From CANHCC01 sp040381555 (lineage in GTDB: Bacteria; Bacteroidota; Bacteroidia; J057; RFSG01), in contig JBEIHC010000057.1 in assembly GCA_040381555.1 (NCBI GenBank), positions 1 to 17,872 of the forward strand: a DNA stretch of 17,872 nucleotides, in the 5' to 3' direction. Below the pieces are notes generated by a model. It did no database searches. It was not told where the DNA came from and was given only the letters and a program-made list of their open reading frames with translations. A program made the position numbers and the translations under genes. Positions 1 through 7,076 of the stretch are shown in pieces (position 1 is the first letter of the stretch; every line of letters starts with the position of its first letter).

Positions 1-4
1 CCAA

Positions 5-916
5 ATGATGCTAAATATCCTCCTAATTTTCCTTCTGTTTATCCTGGGAGCCTGCGAAAGTGAAAGAAAGCAGGCAATCGAGCAGGCGCCTTTAATTTCT
101 ATTCGTATTCCCGATGAAAATGGAAAGGAGATGATTTTTCCGGACCCTCCCAAACGCATAGTTTCTCTCGCTCCCAGTATGACGGAAATGATTTTTGCCA
201 TTAGAGAATCTAAGCGCTTAGTTGCTGTTTCGCAAGCCTGTGATTTCCCAAAGGAAACCCAGCTCCTGCAACAAGTAACTACCTTTCCGGAGCTGGACAG
301 GGAAAGTATCCTAGCTTTACAGCCTGATTGTATACTTGCTACAACAGAAATTTTTTCTCCGGCTCAGGTGCTTTGGTTTCGGCAACAGGGGGTTCCGGTC
401 ATTTTTCAGTCTTACCCAAATTTGGAGTCTATTTGGTTCGGAATAGAGCAGTTGGGAATCTTATCTGGTAGTTCTGATTTTTCCCTTCAGTTGGGGGATT
501 CCTTACGGAAGGAAACCAATCGAATAAAACAAGAACAGAAAACCCGACAAAGCATTGTTTTATTAGTGAATGCCTATCCCTTGATGATTGTTGGAAAGGG
601 AGGGTACTTGAATGATATACTTGAAACTGCTGGTGGGCAAAACCCAGGAGCTGCTTTCGACAGAGCTTATGTGGAGGTGGATGCTGAGTTTTTACTCAAA
701 AACAATCCAGATTTTATTTTGGTGCCGGCGAAAGATGAATTAGAGGCACTCGCTTTTTTGCAGAAATATCCTCAACTGAGTGGGTTAAAGGCAGTGCAGG
801 GAAAACGACTTTTTCGGGTAGATCCCTCTATTTACCTTAGGCCTGGCCCTCGCAGTATTCAGGCATTACAGGAGGTATACTCTATTCTCCAGCCAGGAGG
901 AAATACAGATGAATAA
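5..916 (+). CDS. BtuF-like periplasmic substrate-binding lipoprotein of an ABC importer
   Basis: Binding protein of the cobalamin/iron-siderophore class (periplasmic-binding-protein family 2), which captures a metal complex and hands it to a FecCD-type permease. The N-terminus is a short hydrophobic stretch ending in a lipobox (L-G-A-C, Cys17), so it should be a lipoprotein. Residues about 51-75 (SLAPSMTEMIF, then RLVAVSQACDFP) match the start of the BtuF fold. They are followed by the family phrase in which each substrate is said to depend on ILALQPDCILAT (about residues 101-112). No basic residue precedes the hydrophobic core, and the frame is open to the left edge, so the true start may lie outside the window. 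The 3' end overlaps the permease gene by 8 bp. The ligand cannot be read from sequence; cobalamin is my first guess because of the BtuF-like N-terminus, with heme or ferric siderophore as alternatives. Confidence 0.85.
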   Translation: MMLNILLIFLLFILGACESERKQAIEQAPLISIRIPDENGKEMIFPDPPKRIVSLAPSMTEMIFAIRESKRLVAVSQACDFPKETQLLQQVTTFPELDRESILALQPDCILATTEIFSPAQVLWFRQQGVPVIFQSYPNLESIWFGIEQLGILSGSSDFSLQLGDSLRKETNRIKQEQKTRQSIVLLVNAYPLMIVGKGGYLNDILETAGGQNPGAAFDRAYVEVDAEFLLKNNPDFILVPAKDELEALAFLQKYPQLSGLKAVQGKRLFRVDPSIYLRPGPRSIQALQEVYSILQPGGNTDE

Positions 917-1907
917 ACGAATCGCCCTACTCTGGATTGTCCTCTGCCTTACGGGGGTGGCTATACTGACTTGGTCATTGCATTCCGGAAGTATGGATTT
1001 AACTGGGACAGACTGGTGGCAATGGCTCAGTGGTACCCGGAGCCAAGCAGATTTTCGCACATCTGTAATGGAGTTGAGAATGTATCGAGTGGTAACGGTA
1101 TTTTTTTCGGGTGCGGTTCTGTCTTTATGTGGTTTATACATGCAGGCATTGGTGCGCAATCCTTTGGCAGATCCGTATTTATTGGGCGCTTCTTCAGGAG
1201 CTGGTTTTGGGGTTTCCTTAATTACTGCGCAGATTATCACTTGGGTATCGAGTATTTGGTTTTTGCCAATTATTGCTTTTTTAGGAAGCCTGGGTAGTTT
1301 AGTTCTGGTTTTGGTCATTGGTAGATGGCAACGCGAGCATCAGACCTATCGTATTTTAATGGCAGGCGTAGCGGTATCTTCGCTCTTTACGGCCTTAACC
1401 GGCTTTCTGATGTATGTGTTTACAGGTCCGGAAGCTTTGAGGTCTATCCTCTTTTGGACTTTGGGTAGTTTCAATCAAAGTGGAAGAGAATCAGCTTGGG
1501 TTTCGGCATTTGCTTTGATTCCGGTAATGGCTTTCGGGTGGATGCGGGCGCGCAGATTAGATGTGTTGATCTTGGGAGAGCAGCATGCACGGTCTTTAGG
1601 GCTGAATCTACAATCTTTTCGAATAGAGTTGATTTTTGTATGTGCTTTATCTGCCGGACTGATAGCCGCGTTTTGCGGACCTATTGGGTTTGTCGGGCTT
1701 ATGATGCCCCATTTTACTCGGGCTTGGCTAGGGGCAGCGCATCGGAGAAATGTCCAGTTTTTGCCTCTGATTGGAGGCATTTATTTGCTCTTCTGTGATA
1801 CTTTGGGCAGGGAGATTATTCCTCCTGCTGGAATTCCAATCGGTATAATAACTGCCTTATTTGGAATTCCTTTCTTTTTATTTCTGTTAAGTAGGAAAAT
1901 TGAATAA
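909..1907 (+). CDS. FecCD/BtuC-family ABC transporter permease
   Basis: Inner-membrane permease, 332 residues, the usual size for BtuC/FecC/FecD. It is hydrophobic throughout with about nine to ten membrane segments. The family signature is clear at residues about 78-100: a Gln-containing helix followed by RNPLADPYLLGASSGAG. The cytoplasmic coupling region is seen later as RSLGLN and then GPIGFVGLMMPH (about residues 226-266), which contacts the ATPase in this family. The ATG lies inside the last codons of the binding-protein gene (8-bp overlap, ATGAATAA), so the two are probably translationally coupled. The expected ATP-binding subunit gene does not follow; a pterin enzyme starts one base after the stop. 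The ATPase may be encoded upstream of the window or elsewhere. Confidence 0.9.
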   Translation: MNKRIALLWIVLCLTGVAILTWSLHSGSMDLTGTDWWQWLSGTRSQADFRTSVMELRMYRVVTVFFSGAVLSLCGLYMQALVRNPLADPYLLGASSGAGFGVSLITAQIITWVSSIWFLPIIAFLGSLGSLVLVLVIGRWQREHQTYRILMAGVAVSSLFTALTGFLMYVFTGPEALRSILFWTLGSFNQSGRESAWVSAFALIPVMAFGWMRARRLDVLILGEQHARSLGLNLQSFRIELIFVCALSAGLIAAFCGPIGFVGLMMPHFTRAWLGAAHRRNVQFLPLIGGIYLLFCDTLGREIIPPAGIPIGIITALFGIPFFLFLLSRKIE

Positions 1908-1908
1908 A

Positions 1909-2325
1909 ATGCAGGTATATGTCACCCGAAAAGTGCACTTCAATGCGGCACACAAGCTTTATAATCCATCCTGGACCAAAGAGCGCAATCAGGAAGTATT
2001 TGGTGCCTGCAGTAATGAAAACTGGCATGGACATAACTATGTGCTGGAAGTAACCGTATTAGGTACGATTAATCCCGATACGGGATATGTTATCGATTTG
2101 AAAATCTTAAAAGAAATTTTAGACGAAAAAGTTTTGAATCTGGTAGATCACAAAAATCTTAATCTGGATGTGCCATTTATGCAAGGGAAATTGACTAGTA
2201 GTGAAAATTTTGCCCTAGCCATTTGGCAACAAATTGAAGCTGAAATTTCCAATTCTCATAGAAAACTCTATTCTGTGAAACTTTTCGAGACGGAAAGGAA
2301 TTTTGTAGAGTACCGGGGCGAATAA
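1909..2325 (+). CDS. 6-pyruvoyl-tetrahydropterin synthase / QueD (6-carboxytetrahydropterin synthase) family enzyme
   Basis: T-fold enzyme of 138 residues that converts 7,8-dihydroneopterin triphosphate, the product of FolE, to 6-pyruvoyl- or 6-carboxy-tetrahydropterin. Zinc ligands are His15 (in HFNAAH), His40 and His42 (HGH). The catalytic Cys is Cys34, the Asp-His pair is D80-H81, and the pterin-anchoring Glu is Glu127 (FETERN). The Cys-to-HGH spacing is C-x5-HGH, as in animal PTPS, not the C-x3-HGH of E. coli QueD. I chose ATG 1909 over an in-frame TTG at 1900 because the protein then starts at the conserved first strand (MQVYVTRKVHF). It begins one base after the permease stop, and folE follows 39 bp downstream, which fits one pathway. 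The product (queuosine precursor or a biopterin-type cofactor) cannot be decided from this sequence. Confidence 0.9.
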   Translation: MQVYVTRKVHFNAAHKLYNPSWTKERNQEVFGACSNENWHGHNYVLEVTVLGTINPDTGYVIDLKILKEILDEKVLNLVDHKNLNLDVPFMQGKLTSSENFALAIWQQIEAEISNSHRKLYSVKLFETERNFVEYRGE

Positions 2326-2364
2326 TTTCCCCAACAATAATTAAATTATCTTTAAGCCTTGTTC

Positions 2365-3030
2365 ATGAGTACAGACATTTTGGAAAAATATTTATCAATG
2401 GGAGAATCACATGCCTCTGGTTCCGCTGAAACCCCCCTTCGTGCCGATGCCTTTGAATTGAGTAATGAGGAGAAGATAGCAAAAATTGAATCTCATTTTC
2501 GGGAGATCATGCATACACTCGGACTGGATTTAACCGATGATAGTTTATCTGGTACCCCTTATCGAGTGGCCAAAATGTATGTGGAGGAAATTTTTTCGGG
2601 TTTAGATCCGGCCAATTTACCCAAGGTGGCTTTGTTTGAAAATCGTTACGGGTATAATCAGATGCTGGTTGAAAAAGATATTACCCTTTATTCTAACTGC
2701 GAGCATCATTTTGTACCAATAGTTGGGAAAGTGCATGTGGCTTATCTATCCAATGGTCATGTGTTGGGCTTGTCAAAAATTCACAGAATAGTCCGTCATT
2801 TTGCTCGCCGCCCTCAGGTGCAGGAGAGATTAACCATTCAGATTGCCGATTATTTGATGAAAGTCTTAAATACGGAACATGTAGCAGTCATTGTGGATGC
2901 CGAACATTTATGTGTTTCCAGTAGGGGGATAGAAGACCATACTTCTTCTACCATTACCTCTTCCTTCAAAGGTAAATTCTTGGAAGAATCTGTCAAAAAT
3001 GAGTTTTTACGGTATTTGACCCTTTCCTGA
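2365..3030 (+). CDS. folE: GTP cyclohydrolase I
   Basis: Opens the GTP ring to make 7,8-dihydroneopterin triphosphate, first step towards folate, queuosine and biopterin; a cytoplasmic decameric enzyme. At 221 residues it has the family length, and its catalytic residues sit exactly two positions after those of E. coli: zinc ligands Cys112, His115 and Cys183, catalytic His114 and His181. The long conserved block from the CEHH motif through GLSKIHRIVRHFARR and QVQERLT (about residues 112-157) is intact. The start is ATG 2365; an in-frame TTG at 2359 adds only two residues. No Shine-Dalgarno sequence is visible. The gene follows the PTPS/QueD-family gene by 39 bp and is probably co-transcribed with it, so the pair supplies sequential pterin steps. 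I see no convincing separate promoter in the gap. Confidence 0.97.
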   Translation: MSTDILEKYLSMGESHASGSAETPLRADAFELSNEEKIAKIESHFREIMHTLGLDLTDDSLSGTPYRVAKMYVEEIFSGLDPANLPKVALFENRYGYNQMLVEKDITLYSNCEHHFVPIVGKVHVAYLSNGHVLGLSKIHRIVRHFARRPQVQERLTIQIADYLMKVLNTEHVAVIVDAEHLCVSSRGIEDHTSSTITSSFKGKFLEESVKNEFLRYLTLS

Positions 3031-3031
3031 T

Positions 3032-3062
3032 TTTGCCCCTTGGGTAATAGTGGTTAATTTTG
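3032..3062 (+). promoter_or_regulatory. Bacteroidota sigma-70-type promoter for efp
   Basis: TTTG at 3032-3035, a 19-bp spacer, and TAATTTTG at 3055-3062. This fits the known Bacteroidota consensus TTTG-N19-TAnnTTTG at every defined position. Transcription would start near 3068-3070, about 12 bases before the efp ATG. The -33 box begins two bases after the folE stop codon. Confidence 0.65.
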
Positions 3063-3081
3063 TCCATTCATTCAAAAAATT

Positions 3082-3642
3082 ATGGCAACAACCGCAGATG
3101 TAAAAGTAGGCTCCGTATTGAAGTTCAATGGAGAAATTGTAACAGTTATAGAATTTCAGCACCGGACACCTGGAAATCTTCGGGCATTTTATCAAGGGAA
3201 GATGCGAAATGTCAAAACCGGTAAGCTGGTAGAATATCGTTTTCGTTCCGGAGAAGAGGTTGAATTACTGCGGGTTGAGTACAAAGAATTACAATATCTA
3301 TACAAAGATGGCAATGCCTTAGTTTGTATGGACGGGGAAAATTTTGAGCAGTTTCTTGTTCCGGAAGTATTGTTTGGAGATTCAGCTGTTTTTTTAAAAG
3401 ATGGAGACATCGTAAAAGTTAGTTTTGAAAGTGAATTACCTTTGACCGCCGAGGCTCCTTATTTCGTGGAATTGGAAATTACCTACACTGAGCCGGCCGT
3501 GAAAGGAGATACGGTGAATGCAGTGACGAAACCGGCAACTCTGGAAACCGGCGCAATCATTAAAGTGCCTTCCTTTGTTGCTCAGGGCGAAAGGATTAAG
3601 GTAGATACCCGAACTGGCTCTTATGTGGAGCGGGTTAAGTAA
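3082..3642 (+). CDS. efp: Translation elongation factor P, Asn-tip loop variant
   Basis: EF-P binds between the P and E sites and relieves ribosomes stalled at polyproline. At 186 residues it has the normal three-domain size: KOW-like domain I (1-65) and two OB folds (about 66-127 and 128-186). The C-terminal signature TRTGSYVER is present. In domain I the loop reads RTPGNLRAFY. Aligned with E. coli (KPGKGQAFA), Asn32 sits where the modified Lys34 is, and the next two positions are Leu and Arg. The loop therefore has neither the lysine used for beta-lysylation nor the arginine used for rhamnosylation at the tip; Arg34 is two residues further on. I recall similar PGN loops in some Chlorobi and Bacteroidota EF-Ps but cannot verify it here. 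It has its own promoter, and no modification enzyme gene is nearby. Confidence 0.95.
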   Translation: MATTADVKVGSVLKFNGEIVTVIEFQHRTPGNLRAFYQGKMRNVKTGKLVEYRFRSGEEVELLRVEYKELQYLYKDGNALVCMDGENFEQFLVPEVLFGDSAVFLKDGDIVKVSFESELPLTAEAPYFVELEITYTEPAVKGDTVNAVTKPATLETGAIIKVPSFVAQGERIKVDTRTGSYVERVK

Positions 3643-3735
3643 TACTCATCAGAATTTCTTACTTACTTAATAGGTAATCGGGGATAATTTCTCACGATTT
3701 AGTTATTGAAGTATGATATTTTCATGAATAGGTAG

Positions 3736-3764
3736 TTTGGGTATCCGGCTTATTTTTATCTTTA
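3736..3764 (+). promoter_or_regulatory. Possible promoter for the PorV-like/HhH-barrel pair
   Basis: TTTG at 3736-3739, a 17-bp spacer and TATCTTTA at 3757-3764, which matches TAnnTTTG at five of the six defined bases. The spacer is two shorter than the best consensus. The predicted start point would leave only a few bases before the ATG at 3775. Weaker than the efp and tRNA promoters. Confidence 0.35.
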
Positions 3765-3774
3765 TGCCACCACT

Positions 3775-4899
3775 ATGAAGAATCTATCAAAACTTATATT
3801 TTTTTTTCCGCTTTTATGGGTGCAATTCTTGTTTGCATCTAATGACGGAGCACCCATTGGTGGTAGGCGACTTGGTTTAGGCGGGGCTTATGCTGCCATA
3901 CGCGGGGATGCCTGGTCATTATGGGCAAATCCTGCAGGAATTACCGGAATTAAGCGCTTTGAAGGGGGCTTGTTTACGGAAAGTCGCTATCTCTTGTCTG
4001 AAATTACAGCCGCTTCTTTCGGTGCTGTCGTACCCTTTCAACAAAAACATTTTATCGGTGCTTCCGCCTCAACCTTTGGTTTTGGTGCCTATCGCAGAAA
4101 TGAAGCTGGAATATCTTATGCCACTACTTTGTATGAATTTATCCATCTAGGAGTGAAATTCAATGTTCTCAATCTGGCCATTTCAAACTATGGATCTGTC
4201 AATACTTTTTTTGCCAATGTGGGTTTAATGGCCAATGTTTCCAAACGCTTTACCATGGGCTTCTGGACTCAAAATGCCAATCAGGCGAAAATCGGTGCGG
4301 TTCAAGAAGAAAGACTCGCCACCATTCTGAATGGGGGCGTCACTTTTCATGCTTCCGATAAACTTATTTTAACCAGTGACTTGGTTAAATATTTAGATTA
4401 TCCAATGGGCGTGCGTTCCGGCTTTGAGTATCAATTTGTGAAACAGTTTTGTATTCGGGCAGGATACAGTACCAGTCCTTCTATCCTCAGTGCAGGTGCA
4501 GGTTTCCGAATGGATAATCTGAGTATTGACTTCGCGAATTCTTATCATGAACGCTTAGGATATACTCCCCACTTATCTCTTACCTTGAGATTGGGCAATC
4601 GTCCGGCAGAGGAGGCTACTCCTAAAGGAGCTCCTGAAAAAGAAAAAGTCACTCCTAAGGATGCCAAGAAAGAAACTGAAGCAAAGCCCGCAGTGTCTCC
4701 AGCACCTGCGGGAAATAATGAAAAAAATGCAGGGCAAAAACAGACTCAGTCGACCCCTACTGGTACTAAGCCTAAAACTGTATTGCCTGTAACCGCTTCC
4801 CCTCAGGAAATTAAAGCGGCCAAAAAAGTCGCTCAGGAGGAAAATAAAAAAGCAGGGGAGACCAAACCAGACTCAGGGAATTCAACTCAGCCTAAATGA
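3775..4899 (+). CDS. PorV/PorQ-like outer-membrane beta-barrel with a charged C-terminal tail
   Basis: A Sec signal peptide (residues 1-22, FLFAS before NDG) leads into an alternating-strand barrel (about 25-274). The start GGRRLGLGGAYAAIRGDAWS followed by LWANPAGI is the typical opening of FadL/PorV/PorQ-like Bacteroidota proteins. Relatives include the type IX shuttle protein PorV, but the family is broad and I do not assign that role. The barrel ends near the strand LSLTLRLGN at about residue 274. Another 100 residues rich in Lys, Pro, Glu, Thr and Ala follow, predicted disordered and periplasmic, which is unusual for a barrel that would normally end at its last strand. A T9 run (3799-3807) lies in the signal-peptide codons. 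The stop overlaps the next ATG (ATGA), so the two proteins are probably made together. Confidence 0.75.
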   Translation: MKNLSKLIFFFPLLWVQFLFASNDGAPIGGRRLGLGGAYAAIRGDAWSLWANPAGITGIKRFEGGLFTESRYLLSEITAASFGAVVPFQQKHFIGASASTFGFGAYRRNEAGISYATTLYEFIHLGVKFNVLNLAISNYGSVNTFFANVGLMANVSKRFTMGFWTQNANQAKIGAVQEERLATILNGGVTFHASDKLILTSDLVKYLDYPMGVRSGFEYQFVKQFCIRAGYSTSPSILSAGAGFRMDNLSIDFANSYHERLGYTPHLSLTLRLGNRPAEEATPKGAPEKEKVTPKDAKKETEAKPAVSPAPAGNNEKNAGQKQTQSTPTGTKPKTVLPVTASPQEIKAAKKVAQEENKKAGETKPDSGNSTQPK

Positions 4900-7040
4900 A
4901 GAGGATAATACTGGTTCTCTTTTTGGGATGGATAGCTGCCGGTTCAGCCTTTGCCCAATTACCGGATTCGACCGATGCAGATCTGAATCTTCTCATAGAG
5001 GATGCCATGACCACTTCGGATAATCAAACAAGTGATCAGGATTGGACTCAGATAACGGATTATTTATCTGATTTGCGAAAGCGGCCTCTGAATTTAAATA
5101 CAGCCACAAGAGCGGATTTAAGCCCGATACCTGGTTTTTCGGATTTACTCATCAATAGCCTGTTTAAGTACATTAAAAACTATGGAAAACTTACTTCTTT
5201 GTATGAACTACAGGCCGTAGATGGGTTCACGCCTGAGGTATTTTCACAGGTAGGTCCCTATATTACAGTAGATGAATTCAGTAAATTGGACATTAATAAT
5301 AAAAACCAAAATCCGGCAGGTCCGCCAGTTTCAGAATTGATAAAAGGAATGCAGTATGAATTGATGCATCGTTTTTCCCGAGTGTTGGAGGATCAGAAAG
5401 GGTATAGCCCTGCCGATACTAATTCACGAGGGGAGTTAAATGACCGATATTTAGGAACACCTTGGAGAACATTCACTCGATTCAGAGCTCGATACGGTCA
5501 GAATTTCAGCATGTGTCTTTTAGGAGAGAAAGATGCGGGCGAAGCCTTCAAATGGAATCCCAATTCCCAGACTTATGGGTATGATTTTGTCGCGGGTCAT
5601 ATTGCCATAAAAAATTATAAAAATTTGAAAGCCCTTGCCTTAGGAAATTATACCGTACAGTTTGGGCAAGGCCTAGTTATCTCAGGTGGTTTAGGATTTG
5701 GAAAAGGAGCAGAAGTGATCAATTCTATCAAGCGACCGAACTACGGAATACGCCCTTATACTTCAATCAATGAATTCAATGGACTGATGGGTGGGGCAGC
5801 CACTTATGCTATTGGCAAGGTGCAGGTAAGTGGGTTTGCCTCCGAGCGAAAATTGGATGCTTCGGTAACCCAAACCAGTGGATTAACAGATTCTCTGGGT
5901 AATCAGGAAGATATTTTAATTACCAGCTTAAATATGGCTGGAATGCATCGTACGCCAGCTGAAATAGCTAAGAAAAACAATGTTTCGGAGCGTACAATGG
6001 GAGGTCGAATTGAATGGCAGAGTCGTGCTTTGGTAGTTGGTACCACGCATTTGTTGCAGGATTTTTCCAATACCATTCGAAGAGGGACTCGTACCTATCA
6101 GCAATTTGATTTTCAGGGGGATCAGAATTATATTGGGGGAGTTGATTTTGATTGGGTAGTGCGCAATATGAATTTATTTGGTGAGATAGCTCAAAGTCAA
6201 TCAGGGGGGCTTGGTATGACGGGAGGAGTGTTAGCCGCTTTGGATCCGAAAATGGATGTGGCCTTGCAGTTTAGGCATTTTGATAAAGATTTTCACACCC
6301 TACGAGGATTTGGTTTTGCTGAAAGGCCTTTTCAACCTGCCAATGAAACCGGGGTTTACACAGGGATACGAGTGAAGCCCAATAAACGCTGGGCTTTTTC
6401 CACTTACTTTGACAAATACTATTTCCCTTGGTATATTTCTTCTGCTACTTTTTCTTCAGGCGGTCAGGATTGGCTGGGGCAACTCAATTACATTCCCAGT
6501 AAAAAAACCGAGGTTTATGTGCGATTCCGAACTGAGTCAAAAGACAGAAATACCTCTTTACTGCCAGAAGGACAAATATTAAATATTCTGGTGCCTTTTC
6601 GGAGAGATAATCTTAGGTTAAACTTTAGAGCGCAGTTGGCAAAAGAAATTCGAATCTCTTCCCGTATAGAATATTCTTGGTATGAAGAAACCAATGCCAA
6701 GACTTCTTCCGGCATGATGTTTTATCAGGATGTTTCTTGGGCTGTGGCAAGAAGAATTGATCTGACCCTGCGCTATACCATTTTTGATACTAAGGATAAT
6801 AATACCCGGATTTATGTATTTGAAAATGATGTTCCTACTTTTTACTCCATTCCCTCTTTTTCTGGAAAAGGGGACCGGTATTATTTCATGGTTCGGTTAA
6901 CTCCAATGAAGCATTTTGATATTTGGTTGAGGTATTCTAATTCTAACTTTAGGGGTAAAAATGCCATCAGTTCTGGCCTGGAGGAATCTCTGGGGCCAGT
7001 ACGATCTGACTTTAGAATTCAAATGCGTTATACTTTTTAG
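4896..7040 (+). CDS. Outer-membrane protein with N-terminal helix-hairpin-helix domain
   Basis: A signal peptide (residues 1-20, ending AFA before QLP) is followed by an Asp-rich linker. Next comes a ComEA-like helix-hairpin-helix unit at about residues 55-125, with the phrases LNLNTATRADLSPIPGFSD and, after a second helix, ELQAVDGF then VGPYI. HhH units of this type bind the DNA backbone without sequence preference. The remaining 550 or so residues are alternating amphipathic strands with many aromatic residues, ending in R-Y-T-F; a terminal Phe is typical of barrels inserted by the BAM machinery. The protein should be an outer-membrane barrel carrying its HhH domain in the periplasm. It starts inside the stop codon of the PorV-like gene. 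Large HhH proteins of this layout are common in Bacteroidota and annotated only by domain; a role in DNA uptake is inference. Confidence 0.75.
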   Translation: MKRIILVLFLGWIAAGSAFAQLPDSTDADLNLLIEDAMTTSDNQTSDQDWTQITDYLSDLRKRPLNLNTATRADLSPIPGFSDLLINSLFKYIKNYGKLTSLYELQAVDGFTPEVFSQVGPYITVDEFSKLDINNKNQNPAGPPVSELIKGMQYELMHRFSRVLEDQKGYSPADTNSRGELNDRYLGTPWRTFTRFRARYGQNFSMCLLGEKDAGEAFKWNPNSQTYGYDFVAGHIAIKNYKNLKALALGNYTVQFGQGLVISGGLGFGKGAEVINSIKRPNYGIRPYTSINEFNGLMGGAATYAIGKVQVSGFASERKLDASVTQTSGLTDSLGNQEDILITSLNMAGMHRTPAEIAKKNNVSERTMGGRIEWQSRALVVGTTHLLQDFSNTIRRGTRTYQQFDFQGDQNYIGGVDFDWVVRNMNLFGEIAQSQSGGLGMTGGVLAALDPKMDVALQFRHFDKDFHTLRGFGFAERPFQPANETGVYTGIRVKPNKRWAFSTYFDKYYFPWYISSATFSSGGQDWLGQLNYIPSKKTEVYVRFRTESKDRNTSLLPEGQILNILVPFRRDNLRLNFRAQLAKEIRISSRIEYSWYEETNAKTSSGMMFYQDVSWAVARRIDLTLRYTIFDTKDNNTRIYVFENDVPTFYSIPSFSGKGDRYYFMVRLTPMKHFDIWLRYSNSNFRGKNAISSGLEESLGPVRSDFRIQMRYTF

Positions 7041-7076
7041 GTTAGTATCTATCCCCCCGTTAGCAACTACCCTTAC
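7041..7076. repeat. Two-unit 18-bp palindromic tandem repeat (array A)
   Basis: Two units with a period of 18: GTTAGTATCTATCCCCCC (7041-7058) and GTTAGCAACTACCCTTAC (7059-7076). Each has the plan GTTAG, three variable bases, then CTAnC as a partial inverted arm, then a C-rich linker. The array begins on the first base after the stop codon of the HhH-barrel gene and runs into the stop codon of the convergent acyltransferase gene, so it fills the whole 32-bp gap. The same unit recurs at 14482-14535, 7.4 kb away. Confidence 0.75.

Noticed and set aside
866..1318. 150-codon open frame on the minus strand opposite the permease gene
   Set aside because: It lies wholly opposite the well-supported FecCD permease and binding-protein end, and its translation is rich in Lys, Arg and Pro with no domain or signal. 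It is a shadow frame, as are the other antisense frames in this window.
3799..3807. T9 run in the signal-peptide codons of the PorV-like gene as a phase-variable tract
   Set aside because: Nine T in an AT-rich Phe-Phe-Phe signal peptide is easily explained by codon choice, and such runs are less prone to switching than G tracts.
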